The notes: generated by a model from the sequence alone, not told the origin. A stretch of DNA of 64,000 bases from Marinobacterium lutimaris (GCF_900108065.1 NZ_FNVQ01000001.1:62001-126000); one strand, 5' to 3'. Positions 19,092-27,952 are shown, numbered from the stretch's first letter. Program-made: numbers and translations.

Positions 19092-19652
19092 ATGGCTGAA
19101 CATGAATTTCGCCGCGTAAAGGAGTCCCAGACCACGCTCAAGGAGCTGATGGTGCCTCATTACGCCAACTTCGGTGGCAAGGTGCATGGCGGCGTTATTC
19201 TTTCGCTGATGGACAAGATCGCCTACACCTGCGCGGCTTCCCATGCGCGCGGCTACTGCGTCACCGCGTCTATCGACTCAGTGGATTTTCTTAACTCGGT
19301 GGAGGTTGGCGAGCTGCTGACGCTGCACGCCTCGGTGAACTACGTGGGGCGCTCCTCCATGGAGGTGGGCATCAAGGTGGTGTCTGAAGATTTCCATAAC
19401 GGCATCGTCAAACCCACCAACACCTCCTACTTCACCATGGTGGCGGTGGACGAAGAGACCCGTAAGCCCACATCGGTGCCGGGTTTGGTGCTGGAGGATG
19501 ATGTGGAGATCAAACGCTTTCTTGAGGGAATGATGCGACGCAAGTTCAAGCAGCATCACCGCGAGGAGATGCGACAGGCTCGCGCCGAACTGGATATCGA
19601 GCGGGAGCTGCCCAAGCTGGATGGCCAGAACTGCAAACTGTCCCGTTCCTGA
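19092..19652 (+). CDS. Acyl-CoA thioesterase, hotdog fold (YciA/BACH-like)
   Basis: The protein is 186 aa with one hotdog domain (residues 12-125). The active-site helix region reads PHYANFGGKVHGGVILSLMD, corresponding to the PxxxNxxGxxxGGxLMxxMD motif with the catalytic Asp. VDFLNSVEVGELL matches the substrate-binding strand. The C-terminal 50 residues form a charged helix (RRKFKQHHREEMRQARAEL) as in the longer BACH-type members. It hydrolyses acyl-CoA esters in the cytoplasm; chain-length preference cannot be read. RBS GGAGAG lies 7 bases before the start, and a strong terminator follows. Confidence 0.9.
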   Translation: MAEHEFRRVKESQTTLKELMVPHYANFGGKVHGGVILSLMDKIAYTCAASHARGYCVTASIDSVDFLNSVEVGELLTLHASVNYVGRSSMEVGIKVVSEDFHNGIVKPTNTSYFTMVAVDEETRKPTSVPGLVLEDDVEIKRFLEGMMRRKFKQHHREEMRQARAELDIERELPKLDGQNCKLSRS

Positions 19653-19695
19653 TTTAATCGGCTCTTCAGACGGCTGACCCGATCAGTCTCTCCTC

Positions 19696-19730
19696 AAGCG
19701 GCGCTACCGAACCCCGGTAGCGCCGCTTTT
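19696..19730 (+). terminator. Intrinsic terminator after the thioesterase gene
   Basis: Arms AAGCGGCGCTACC and GGTAGCGCCGCTT (19696-19708, 19716-19728) form a perfect stem of 13 bp with a 7-base loop, followed by TTTT. Confidence 0.9.
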
Positions 19731-19834
19731 CGTTAAGGGTTCGGTGTTCATCAGGCGCGCCGCCCCCGTCGCAATCAGGCGCCGTGGTATCGAATCACCC
19801 GGCTTACCGGTCTCAATCGTCGCGAGATTTAGCT

Positions 19835-19901
19835 TTGTTGAATCATTTTCAACAATCGGTTGTTAAATTTTATAATGCAAATAAGATTAGTTATCATTAG
19901 T
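19835..19901 (+). promoter_or_regulatory. exbB promoter with Fur-like box
   Basis: A -35 TTCAAC (19848-19853) and a perfect -10 TATAAT (19871-19876) are 17 bases apart. Immediately downstream, AAGATTAGTTATCATTAGT (19883-19901) resembles the Fur consensus with its repeated NAT triplets. The -35 region is also covered by an inverted repeat TTGTTGAA/TTCAACAA (19835-19842, 19848-19855). The box sits over the expected transcription start, so iron repression of the operon is likely. Confidence 0.7.
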
Positions 19902-19946
19902 ATTAGTGTAATGAGTTTCTGCCGATTAGTGTAAAGGGGGTTTAAC

Positions 19947-20900
19947 ATGAGTACGGAAGCTGCAGCAGTGGCTGAAACTGAAGAGATGTCGGCAACGGCA
20001 GGTCAGGCGCCGGTCAATGAGTCCGTTGAAGCAACGGGCGGTGCTGAAAATACGGCAGCCGAAAACGCAGGCACCGGGAATGTAGCCGCTGCAGATGGCG
20101 CGACTACCGATGCCTCTGCTGGTGGAGAGGGAGTTGGAGCCGTTGACGCTTCCACGCTTCCTGTCGATGCGGCAGGCGCGCTGCCGGTGGATCCCTCTGC
20201 GGACCTGACTGCCGGGATGCCGGCTGAGCCGATGAGCCTGGCTGACCAGGCGGTGGATTTCCTGGTGGTGGGTGGTCCTGTTGTCTGGATTCTCTGTGCT
20301 TTTTCCGTTGTTGCTCTGACCATTGTGCTGCTCAAGCTCTGGCAGTTCGCTGCCATGCGACCGGAAAGCACCAAAGATATCGATCAGTCTCTCGAGCTCT
20401 GGGCAGTGGGTGATCGCAAGGGGGCTCTGGTGGCTCTGAAACAGCAGCGCCCCGTAGCTGGCCTGGTTGGCCTGGCGATGAAGGGTGTTGAGGCCAAGCA
20501 GGAGCTGAGCCTGCTGCGTGAAGAACTGAGCCGTGTCGCAACCCAGCGTCTCGGTCAGATGCGCTCCTTCCTGCGCCCGCTGGAAGTGATCGCCACGCTA
20601 AGCCCGCTGCTGGGTCTGCTGGGTACGGTGCTGGGTATGATCGTTGCGTTTAAACAGATGGAAGCGGCCGGCAGTCAGGTTGATCCGTCCGTACTGTCTG
20701 GTGGTATCTGGCAAGCACTGCTGACCACGGCAGTGGGTCTGGCGGTGGCTATTCCGGTCATGACCATCCACAACTGGCTGGATCGCAAGGTCGAGCGTGT
20801 TGCCGTGCTGATGAACGACTCGGTCACCCGCGTCTTTACCAGCGGTATCTCTAAAGAACAGGAAGCGGTGGAGCGTGAGGTTTTCCGCAATGCTGCTTGA
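19947..20900 (+). CDS. exbB: ExbB-type proton channel subunit with long Ala/Glu-rich N-terminus
   Basis: The protein is 317 aa. The first ~95 residues are a low-complexity Ala/Glu/Gly/Thr-rich stretch without a clear signal peptide. Then come the three membrane helices of the MotA/TolQ/ExbB family: PVVWILCAFSVVALTIVLLKL (about 110), LATLSPLLGLLGTVLGMIVAF (about 215) and GIWQALLTTAVGLAVAIPVM (about 253). The last two carry the channel motifs. It energises TonB using the proton gradient. The extension before helix 1 is longer than in E. coli ExbB. Overlap with exbD1 is 11 bases. Confidence 0.88.
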   Translation: MSTEAAAVAETEEMSATAGQAPVNESVEATGGAENTAAENAGTGNVAAADGATTDASAGGEGVGAVDASTLPVDAAGALPVDPSADLTAGMPAEPMSLADQAVDFLVVGGPVVWILCAFSVVALTIVLLKLWQFAAMRPESTKDIDQSLELWAVGDRKGALVALKQQRPVAGLVGLAMKGVEAKQELSLLREELSRVATQRLGQMRSFLRPLEVIATLSPLLGLLGTVLGMIVAFKQMEAAGSQVDPSVLSGGIWQALLTTAVGLAVAIPVMTIHNWLDRKVERVAVLMNDSVTRVFTSGISKEQEAVEREVFRNAA

Positions 20901-21288
20901 TGTAGGCACCACACGAAAACCAGCAAAGATCAGCCTGACCCCGCTGATCGACGTGGTCTTTATACTGCTGCTGTTCTTTATGCTGACCTCCAGCTTTATG
21001 CAGTGGCGGCAGATGGATCTGCCGATCCCTACCGCCAGTGAAACACCGGCGCAGGAGTCAGAGGTCGTGACGCTGCGTCTTCTTAATAATGGCGGCGATG
21101 TCAGTATTGATGACAATCGCTTCAACATTCTTGCGGCGGGCGTGCCTGCCGATCTGCTGGGTGATAACGGCTCTCTGATCGCTATCGAAGCGGAAGAGGG
21201 TGTGTCGACCCAGGCTCTGGTTAAGCTGGTGGATCAGCTGCGTCTGGCCGGCGCGGAAAAGGTTTCCCTGGCGGGAGTGCTGCAATGA
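20890..21288 (+). CDS. exbD: ExbD, first copy (with channel Asp)
   Basis: The protein is 132 aa from ATG 20890, with GAGG 9 bases upstream; a GTG at 20875 is less likely. It has a single N-terminal membrane helix, TPLIDVVFILLLFFMLTSSF, containing the conserved proton-carrying Asp, then a periplasmic domain. The start lies inside the exbB reading frame and the end overlaps exbD2 by ATGA. It is the functional proton-path subunit of the TonB motor. Confidence 0.9.
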   Translation: MLLDVGTTRKPAKISLTPLIDVVFILLLFFMLTSSFMQWRQMDLPIPTASETPAQESEVVTLRLLNNGGDVSIDDNRFNILAAGVPADLLGDNGSLIAIEAEEGVSTQALVKLVDQLRLAGAEKVSLAGVLQ

Positions 21289-21719
21289 TCACAGATCACG
21301 GCGCGAGTAAGCGCTCCAGCGGTGATGACGACAACATGATTCCGTTGATCAATGTCGTTTTCCTGATGTTGATCTTCTTTATGATCGCCGGGCAGATCTC
21401 CAAGTCCGACCCGCTTGAGACCACGCCCCCTGAGTCTGTTAATGATCAGCGGCTGACCGACAACGAGTCGATCGATCTGCTGGTTTCTACCGATGGTCAG
21501 ATCTATGTCGGCGACAAACTGGTCACCGAAGATCAGTTGACCGAGCAGTTGAGCCTACTTGTTGATGCGGCTGAGGATGTCAATTCGCTCAGCGTGAGAA
21601 TCAAGGTCGATGCGGACCTGCCGGTGTCTGAGCTCAAGCCCCTGCTGTCGAAGGTGCGTGAAGCTGGCTTGGTGAAGGCATCGCTGATTACCCGTCTGCG
21701 TTCAGAGGAGGCATCATGA
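21285..21719 (+). CDS. ExbD, second copy (Asn in place of the channel Asp)
   Basis: The protein is 144 aa of the ExbD/TolR family with membrane helix MIPLINVVFLMLIFFMIAG near residues 17-35. At the position of the invariant Asp it has Asn, so it should not carry protons itself. The periplasmic domain is longer and more acidic than that of the first copy (LLVDAAEDVNSLSVRIKVDAD). Since ExbD forms dimers inside the ExbB pentamer, a mixed dimer with the first copy is plausible. Coupled to both neighbours by ATGA overlaps. Confidence 0.85.
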   Translation: MITDHGASKRSSGDDDNMIPLINVVFLMLIFFMIAGQISKSDPLETTPPESVNDQRLTDNESIDLLVSTDGQIYVGDKLVTEDQLTEQLSLLVDAAEDVNSLSVRIKVDADLPVSELKPLLSKVREAGLVKASLITRLRSEEAS

Positions 21720-22549
21720 CACTGGGGGGAAGACATTGGATTGTCGCGCTCGCCATTGCTGTCTTTGTTCACGCGGGTGTATTCGCCGTGGTGATGGCGC
21801 GGGAAACGGAGGCTGAAGGCGCCCAGGATCTGGGTGAGAGCGGTATCGAGATAGACCTGGGCATGATGGGCGATGTCGGCGAAGCCGCTGAGGCCAAGGA
21901 AGAGGCGGCGCCTGAGCCAGCCGAAGAGGTTGTAGAACCTGAGCCTGAGCCGGTTGAACCACTGCCCGAACCGGAACCTGAGCCAGACCCGGAACCTGTC
22001 GTGGAGGAGGCGCCTCCGCCACCACCGCCCAAGCAGGAAGCGGTAGTAGAGGTGAAGAAGGAACCGAAACCGGAGCCGCCTAAACCCAAGCCAGAACCTA
22101 AGCCCGAGCCGGAACCGGTAGAGCCGCCGAAAGAGCCGGTGGAAAAACGGGCCGAGGTCAGCAGTACCGCCGCGAAGGTAGCGGATGAGAAGAGCGAAGC
22201 GCAGAGCAAGCAAAGCACCGGTAGCGCCAATGCCCAGACCCAGGGTGGTTCGCCGGCGGCCAGGCAGACCTGGTTCTCTCAGGTGGCGGCGCATCTGGCG
22301 CGACACAAGCGTTACCCGAGCTCTGCCCGTCGTCGCGGCCAGGAAGGTGTTGCCAAGCTCTCGTTCGTGGTTGATCGCAATGGGCAGGTACTGGAGTTCA
22401 AGCTGGTAGGCAGTTCAGGATTCCGTTCTCTTGATGAGGCGGTGATCCGAATGCTTAAACAGGCCGAGCCGCTGCCGAAGTTCCCCGCGGAAATGACGCA
22501 GGACTCGTTGAGTATCACTGTACCTGTGCAGTTCGCAATTCAGTCCTGA
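21716..22549 (+). CDS. tonB: TonB
   Basis: The protein is 277 aa. One N-terminal membrane helix (IVALAIAVFVHAGVFAVVM) is followed by a long Pro/Glu-Pro/Lys spacer (EPEPEPVEPLPEPEPEPDPEP..., KPEPPKPKPEPK) that spans the periplasm, and a C-terminal TonB domain with HKRYPSSARRRGQEG and SSGFRSLDEAVIRML. The YP motif and ending VPVQFAI are typical. It transfers energy to outer-membrane receptors for siderophores, haem or vitamin B12; none of these receptors is in the window. Confidence 0.93.
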   Translation: MTLGGRHWIVALAIAVFVHAGVFAVVMARETEAEGAQDLGESGIEIDLGMMGDVGEAAEAKEEAAPEPAEEVVEPEPEPVEPLPEPEPEPDPEPVVEEAPPPPPPKQEAVVEVKKEPKPEPPKPKPEPKPEPEPVEPPKEPVEKRAEVSSTAAKVADEKSEAQSKQSTGSANAQTQGGSPAARQTWFSQVAAHLARHKRYPSSARRRGQEGVAKLSFVVDRNGQVLEFKLVGSSGFRSLDEAVIRMLKQAEPLPKFPAEMTQDSLSITVPVQFAIQS

Positions 22550-22594
22550 ACCGGCCTGACGCTACCGAGAGCGTCACTGCTGTCTGTATAGATA

Positions 22595-22636
22595 GAAAAC
22601 ACCCTCTGAGTTGTTACGACTCAGGGGGTGTTTCGT
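22595..22636. terminator. Bidirectional terminator, tonB / hypothetical
   Basis: Arms AACACCCTCTGAGT and ACTCAGGGGGTGTT pair with one mismatch around TGTTACG. A-rich sequence on the left and TTTCG on the right allow termination on both strands. It overlaps the last codons of the hypothetical gene at 22614. Confidence 0.75.
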
Positions 22637-23126
22637 TTATGGAGGAAAGGTAGAAGCTGCGTTCGGTGCAGCGCTCGATATGCTGGATATCGCGCTGCAG
22701 GGCCTGCTTGGCTGCGTCAGGGATTTCGGTTTGCCGGTTGGCTGTAACGGCCTGCAGCGGGCCCTGCACCAGATAGGTGTCGCTGGGCTCAAGGGTCTGG
22801 ATATAGGTGATATCGCTGGAGCGGTGCGCCACGTACAAGCGTCCGTTCAACGCTGAGTGGTTACCATCGGACATCTGGATTCTGCCGTGCAGGCAGTCCC
22901 TGGCACCACCTGCTGCCGTGGCTTCGAACAGGTCGCTGGGGTCCGCACCGGCCATCAACTGGTTGAATTGATGCTCAAATTCGCTTTCCGGCTTTGGGTG
23001 TTCGTGGCTGGCCTGCACAGATTTTTTGTCAGCGGGAGGGGAAAGACCATCGATCAATGTCCCCAGGGTATAAACCCCGCCCGCGCTGACTCCCACCATG
23101 ATCAGCAGGTTCTTGACCAAACTCAT
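22614..23126 (-). CDS. Hypothetical membrane-anchored protein, 170 aa
   Basis: The family is not recognised. The first ~25 residues (NLLIMVGVSAGGVYTLGTLI) form a signal anchor or uncleaved signal, and the remaining 145 residues are soluble, presumably periplasmic, with two Cys (ARDCLHGRI, IERCTERS) that could form a disulfide. It is followed by the shared terminator and separated from the DnaQ gene by 117 bases. Confidence 0.6.
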   Translation of the reverse strand: MSLVKNLLIMVGVSAGGVYTLGTLIDGLSPPADKKSVQASHEHPKPESEFEHQFNQLMAGADPSDLFEATAAGGARDCLHGRIQMSDGNHSALNGRLYVAHRSSDITYIQTLEPSDTYLVQGPLQAVTANRQTEIPDAAKQALQRDIQHIERCTERSFYLSSINETPPES

Positions 23127-23243
23127 GTGCTTGTCATCCTTGACTTAGCTGTTAGGTATAGGCGACAGATTAATAGCTCCCGTCGCCAGGGTCAAAGCAC
23201 CGCATCCATGCGATTCTTTGATCCTCTTTACACCATTAAAGCC

Positions 23244-23999
23244 TTAACTCCAGAGATCGGCAACCGGCGAATTTTTTGAAAAACGGGTCGCCACCTGTGC
23301 CTGCAAGAGTTCAGCGCTGGCCAGCGCATCGGTCAACGCATCGTGTGGGCGATAGTGTGGCAGATGGTAACGGGCACGGCTGTCCGCCAACCGTATCGAA
23401 ACCTTCTCGCGGCCGAACAGCTTGTCGATAAAGCCGGGCTTTTTGCGGCGGTGCAAGCGCGCTTCCAGCTCCAGTGTATCGATCACCGGAAACTCTATGC
23501 CTTCACCTATACGTCGTTTCAGCGCGGCGTTCAGGAAGTTACGCTCGATCCCCTTGTGGTGCACCACCATGACCTGGCCGGCCATGACCTCAAGCAGCTC
23601 CTCCAGGATGCGCTTTAGATCCGGCGCGGCCTCAACCTCAGAGTGGGTGATGCCGTGAATAACCACTGATTCTTCGCGCAGGTCGGTACGCGGCTTTAGA
23701 ATCCAGTGGCGGGCGTCCCGCAGGCGGATTCGCTCCAGTGTCATGGCGACCAGGCCGATGCTGACGATATCGTCGCGGCTGGCATCGATACCGGTGGTCT
23801 CGAAGTCCATGGCGATCATCGGCACCTGGTGAATCGGGGTGTTCGCCGCCACGGCACCGGCCTCGTAGTAGGCTTTCAGCTGAGGGTGGCGGGTCTGGCT
23901 GGCCAGCTCCTCGAAGCGTCGCGCCCAGTCCAGTTGCCCGGCGTTAATCTCGCTGCCACTTTCTTCGGTTTTTACGTCCTCTTTGCCGATGTAGAACAT
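23244..23999 (-). CDS. DnaQ-like 3'-5' exonuclease
   Basis: The protein is 251 aa. DEDDh-type exonuclease motifs: DFETTGID (motif I, near residue 66), the HGITHSEVEAAP stretch with motif II-like MVVHHKGIERNFLNAAL, and motif III HYRPHDALTDALASA with His and Asp. It is smaller than the replicative epsilon subunit and carries an N-terminal extension of about 60 residues. It starts 9 bases after the DUF294 gene, a pair conserved in many proteobacteria; the joint role is thought to be linked to nucleotide signalling but is unproven. Confidence 0.85.
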   Translation of the reverse strand: MFYIGKEDVKTEESGSEINAGQLDWARRFEELASQTRHPQLKAYYEAGAVAANTPIHQVPMIAMDFETTGIDASRDDIVSIGLVAMTLERIRLRDARHWILKPRTDLREESVVIHGITHSEVEAAPDLKRILEELLEVMAGQVMVVHHKGIERNFLNAALKRRIGEGIEFPVIDTLELEARLHRRKKPGFIDKLFGREKVSIRLADSRARYHLPHYRPHDALTDALASAELLQAQVATRFSKNSPVADLWS

Positions 24000-24008
24000 G
24001 GCAGATCC

Positions 24009-25910
24009 TCAGTTGACTCGTCCCGGTTGATAACGGTATTTCAGGAATTTTTGCGCGTTGCTCAGGATCTGGAAAGCATCCTTGAGGTTTTTGCGTTCGA
24101 AATCGGAGAGGTTTTCCGGCTCTATCCGGTTATCCGGATCGTTGCCGGCTTCGAGATCCAGCGCCTGGTGGCGGATGCGAACGGTGGAGATGAACTCAAG
24201 CGCATCGCGAAGGTCCTGACCGCGGCCATGAGGCAGTATATCGGCGTTGATAATGTCCTTGAGGCGCTCAAAAGAGTTTCGCGATTTTGAGCCCACAGCC
24301 AGGGCGTGCACACGGATCAGATCCGCCAGAGGCGCCGTGCCGCGGCGCTTCATATCGATCGACTGGGTGTGCTGGCCTGAGGGTTCCATAACGAAATCCT
24401 TGAAGAAGCCCAGCGGCGGAGTCCGTAGCAGGGCGTTACGAGCCATACAGGCAAGGAACACCGAGTTGTGGCGGGTCTTGCGGGTGATCAGCCGGTTCAG
24501 GCGGTCTGCCCACTCGGTTTTCCCCCAGACCCCATCCAGGTCGAAGAAGATCGAGCTGTTGAGCAGGCTTTTCGGCGTCGGTTTATCGATCCAGTCGGTG
24601 AAGTACTGCTCCCACACCTTCAGCGGTTTACGCCAGGTGCGGTTGGTGGCCATGATATCGCCCTTGCAGTAGGTGTAGCCGCAGGCGGCAAGACCGTCGG
24701 ATACAAACTCCGCCAGCTTGAGGAAATAGGCGTCGTGTTTGTCCGGGTCGAAGCTGTTATCCAGGATCATGGCGTTATCCTGGTCGGAGACGATCAGCTG
24801 TTCCTGGCGCGCCATGGAGCCCAGCGCCAGGAAGCAGTAGGGTACCGGCGGCGGTCCCAGTTTCTCTTCGCCGAGCTCGAGCAGGCGCTGCTTGAAGCTG
24901 CGGCCGATCACGGCCATGGCGCTGCCGATCATCCGCGAGTTCGCGTCTTCGCGCACCATACGGGTGAAGCAGGCGCGCACTTCACTGACCAGTCCTTTCA
25001 GCTCGTCGAGAGTCTGGGCACGGAAGATGCTGCTGACCACAAACAGGCTGTTCTGAGACTCGTAACGGATGATGTCGGAGAGGGCGATAACGCCGATCGG
25101 CTGCTGGTGTTTGAGTACTGGCAGGTGGTGCACGTTGTATCTGAGCATCGCCAGCATCGCTTCGAACACCAGCTGGCTGTGCTCAACATGAATCAGGTCG
25201 GTGGTCATGATATCGGTGACCGGGGTATCGTAGCTCAGCCCCTTTGCGAGCAGGCGGTTGCGCAGATCGCGGTCGGTGATCAGCCCGGCCATCACCGGAT
25301 GCGAGGGTGAGTCGGCATCGTCCGGATGTCCTGGCGCATCGGTATGATGCAGGATCAGCAGCGAGGAGACACCCTCTTCGCTCATTCGCTTCGCTGCTTC
25401 GTGGGCGGTCGCTCGCGTATCCAGCATGATCGCCTCGCGGGTGACCAGTACATTGATCTCGGAGGTCATCAGCTCATTGGCGTCCTCCTTGCGGGCAACG
25501 GTCTGGCGCAGGCGGGTGCGGTCCTCCACCTCGACGAAGTCGGCGAACAGCTCGTTCTCTTCAAACAGCTGGTTGAATACCGCCTCGGGGATCAGGTAAA
25601 TCAGGCAGTCTTCGAGGGCGACGGCAGGAAAGCGGGTGCGCTTATGGCGCAGCAGGGCGAACTCGCCGAAGAAACCCCCTTCGCTGAGCCGGTTGTACAG
25701 ATCGCCATTGCGTCGGTAGATCTCCACCGCGCCGCTGCGGATGACATAAAGCGAGTCGGTGAGTTGTCCAAACTCCAGGATCTGTGTGCCAGCCTTGAAA
25801 TAACTGACCTCAACCTCGGTGGCGATACGCCCGAGAGTCTCTTCCGAGAGTGTAGCGAAGGGCTGGTGGCGACGCAGAAAATCGATAATTTCCAGATGTT
25901 CAGCCTGCAT
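24009..25910 (-). CDS. cNMP-binding/CBS/DUF294 nucleotidyltransferase protein
   Basis: The protein is 633 aa. Domains in order: cyclic-nucleotide-binding cap (about 10-130, GGFFGEFALLRHKRTRFPA), a CBS pair (about 155-290, HEAAKRMSEEGVSSLLIL and HLPVLKHQQPIGVIALSD), a DUF294 nucleotidyltransferase domain (about 300-440, LALGSMARQEQLIVSDQDNAM with the GSxxRxEQ and D-x-D residues) and its C-terminal helical domain. Cytoplasmic. In other bacteria this gene sits with dnaQ and an acetate symporter; here a BCCT transporter takes that place. Confidence 0.9.
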   Translation of the reverse strand: MQAEHLEIIDFLRRHQPFATLSEETLGRIATEVEVSYFKAGTQILEFGQLTDSLYVIRSGAVEIYRRNGDLYNRLSEGGFFGEFALLRHKRTRFPAVALEDCLIYLIPEAVFNQLFEENELFADFVEVEDRTRLRQTVARKEDANELMTSEINVLVTREAIMLDTRATAHEAAKRMSEEGVSSLLILHHTDAPGHPDDADSPSHPVMAGLITDRDLRNRLLAKGLSYDTPVTDIMTTDLIHVEHSQLVFEAMLAMLRYNVHHLPVLKHQQPIGVIALSDIIRYESQNSLFVVSSIFRAQTLDELKGLVSEVRACFTRMVREDANSRMIGSAMAVIGRSFKQRLLELGEEKLGPPPVPYCFLALGSMARQEQLIVSDQDNAMILDNSFDPDKHDAYFLKLAEFVSDGLAACGYTYCKGDIMATNRTWRKPLKVWEQYFTDWIDKPTPKSLLNSSIFFDLDGVWGKTEWADRLNRLITRKTRHNSVFLACMARNALLRTPPLGFFKDFVMEPSGQHTQSIDMKRRGTAPLADLIRVHALAVGSKSRNSFERLKDIINADILPHGRGQDLRDALEFISTVRIRHQALDLEAGNDPDNRIEPENLSDFERKNLKDAFQILSNAQKFLKYRYQPGRVN

Positions 25911-25937
25911 ATTCTTACCTGATAAGCGGCGGTGGCA

Positions 25938-25970
25938 TTAAAAAAGGCGGATAGTCGTCACTATCCGCCC
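25938..25970 (-). terminator. Intrinsic terminator of the BCCT gene
   Basis: Stem GGCGGATAG/CTATCCGCC (25946-25954, 25961-25969) with loop TCGTCA; the A run before it on the + strand is a T run after the hairpin on the minus strand. Confidence 0.85.
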
Positions 25971-25995
25971 CTTTACACTGAGGTGTATCTCTCCG

Positions 25996-27612
25996 TTAAG
26001 AGCGCGGCTCGGAAGCCAGGCCCTTGATCACCGAAACGGTTGCTACCAGCAACACGATGGTGAACGGGAAACCGGTGGATACGGCCATGGCCTGCAAGGC
26101 GACCAGTCCACCACCGAGAATCAGGGCGATAGCGACCAGACCCTCAAAGGTACACCAGAATACGCGCTGCGGAGTCGGTGAATCCACCTTACCACCGGCG
26201 GAGATCACGTCGATCACCAGTGAGCCGGAGTCAGAGGAGGTCACGAAGAACACCACAACCAGCACGATGGCGATGAATGAGGTGATCTGCGACATCGGCA
26301 GAGCGTCCAGCATGGTGAACAGCTGCAGCGACAGTTCAGCATCGGCAACGGCGGTGTAGCCGTCGTTGACGTACTGGCTGATGGCGGTGCCACCGAATAC
26401 AGTCATCCAGAGTACGCAGGCGACAGACGGGATGATCAGTACACAGACGATGAACTCACGCACGCTACGACCACGGGAAACGCGGGCGATGAACATGCCG
26501 ACGAACGGTGACCAGGAGATCCACCATGCCCAGTAGAAGGCGGTCCAGCCGGAGGCGAAGTTGGCGTCTTCGCGGCCAAACGGATTCGCCAGCGCAGGCA
26601 GGTACTCGATGTAGGCAGCCAGGTTATGGAAGAAACCGGTGGCGATAGCCAGCGTCGGTCCGACAACAATAACGAAGACCAGCAGGATTACCGCCAGAAT
26701 CATATTGATCTCGGACAGACGCTTCACACCCGCTTCCAGACCTGCCAGCACCGATGTCATCGCGATGCAGGTGATACCGATTACCAGAATGATCTGGGTG
26801 GTATCGCCCATCGGGATTCCGAACAGGTAGTTCAGACCGGACGCCGCCTGAGATGCGCCCAGACCCAGCGAAGTCGCCAGACCGAACAGGGTCGCCAGCA
26901 CCGCAAGAATATCGATGATATGACCCGGCCAGCCCCAAACGGACTCACCCAGCAGCGGGTAGAATACCGAACGCATGGTCAGCGGCAGGCCCTTGTTGAA
27001 GGAGAACAGCGCCAGGCCAAGAGCCAGGATCGCGTAGATCGCCCAAGGGTGCAGTGCCCAGTGGTAGATAGTGGCGGCCATACCCAGGTCAGCGGCCAGG
27101 GCGGCATTGCCCTCCGCTTCACCTACAGCGCCACCCAGAGGGGCCCAGTCGCTGCCGCTGAAGGAGGTGGAGAAGTGGGTCAGCGGCTCGGAAACGCCGT
27201 AGAACATGAGGCCGATACCCATACCCGCCGCGAACAGCATGGAGAACCAGCCGCCGTAGGAGTAATCCGGGATAGCCTCAGTACCGCCCAGGCGTACCTT
27301 GCCCAGGGGAGAGAATGCGATAATCAGACAGGCAATAACGAAAATATTACCGGAAATGATAAAGAACCAGTCCAGGTTGGTGGTGAGCCAGCCGCGAATG
27401 CCGCTGAACATCGGTTCCACCTGATTCTGGAATGCAAGGGTAAGAAATACGAAAGCAACGATGGCCAATCCTGAAATCGCGAATACCCGGTTATGGATAT
27501 CCAGACCAAAAGGGCCTACATTGACGACGATATTGTCCTGTCCGACCTGGTAGTCGGTATCGTAAGGATTGACCTCCCCGTCGGGAATCATCGGATCTTT
27601 CGAATCCGTCAT
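25996..27612 (-). CDS. BCCT family (betaine/carnitine/choline) transporter
   Basis: The protein is 538 aa with about 12 membrane helices. The family signature FYWAWWISWSPFVGMFIARVSRGR (only part quoted: WAWWISWSPFVGMF) contains the Trp residues of the aromatic substrate cage. The Gly-rich helix GLATSLGLGASQAASG is also characteristic. Substrates are quaternary ammonium compounds such as glycine betaine, driven by sodium or protons. The short cytoplasmic tail after helix 12 argues for a catabolic rather than osmosensing uptake system, which fits the sarcosine oxidase operon in the window. Confidence 0.88.
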   Translation of the reverse strand: MTDSKDPMIPDGEVNPYDTDYQVGQDNIVVNVGPFGLDIHNRVFAISGLAIVAFVFLTLAFQNQVEPMFSGIRGWLTTNLDWFFIISGNIFVIACLIIAFSPLGKVRLGGTEAIPDYSYGGWFSMLFAAGMGIGLMFYGVSEPLTHFSTSFSGSDWAPLGGAVGEAEGNAALAADLGMAATIYHWALHPWAIYAILALGLALFSFNKGLPLTMRSVFYPLLGESVWGWPGHIIDILAVLATLFGLATSLGLGASQAASGLNYLFGIPMGDTTQIILVIGITCIAMTSVLAGLEAGVKRLSEINMILAVILLVFVIVVGPTLAIATGFFHNLAAYIEYLPALANPFGREDANFASGWTAFYWAWWISWSPFVGMFIARVSRGRSVREFIVCVLIIPSVACVLWMTVFGGTAISQYVNDGYTAVADAELSLQLFTMLDALPMSQITSFIAIVLVVVFFVTSSDSGSLVIDVISAGGKVDSPTPQRVFWCTFEGLVAIALILGGGLVALQAMAVSTGFPFTIVLLVATVSVIKGLASEPRS

Positions 27613-27952
27613 AGCGACTCTCTCCTTAAGATTGTTTCTGGCTGTTTTTTATGTCCAAGTTCTGAACAGTCGGCCGATGCCCAATTTGGGAACTATTCGA
27701 CACTGGATTGTGCAGATTACGGTCGGTAGTATCCCGGTCGAGCGCTGATGACGCAACCCGTACCCAAAAGGGAACGCTGGGTTTAAGTCTGTGAAGTTGT
27801 GGGGTTTTTCTTTCCATGATGGTCATCGGCGGGTCGTGATCCTGGCAAGTGAACACAACTCAAGCATAGACGAGAGTTGGCTTTTGTCGCATCTTTCTGC
27901 GACAGATACTGTCCGCCGAGCGCCACATAATTAAAACGTAGAAGGTGTAACC
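27613..27952. promoter_or_regulatory. Divergent control region BCCT / LysE with palindrome
   Basis: This 340-base gap separates two outward-facing genes. Near the LysE side lies the inverted repeat TGTCGCA-N6-TGCGACA (27885-27891, 27898-27904). Related TTGTCGCA elements occur in front of glyA. I see no other clear feature apart from A/T-rich patches. Confidence 0.45.
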
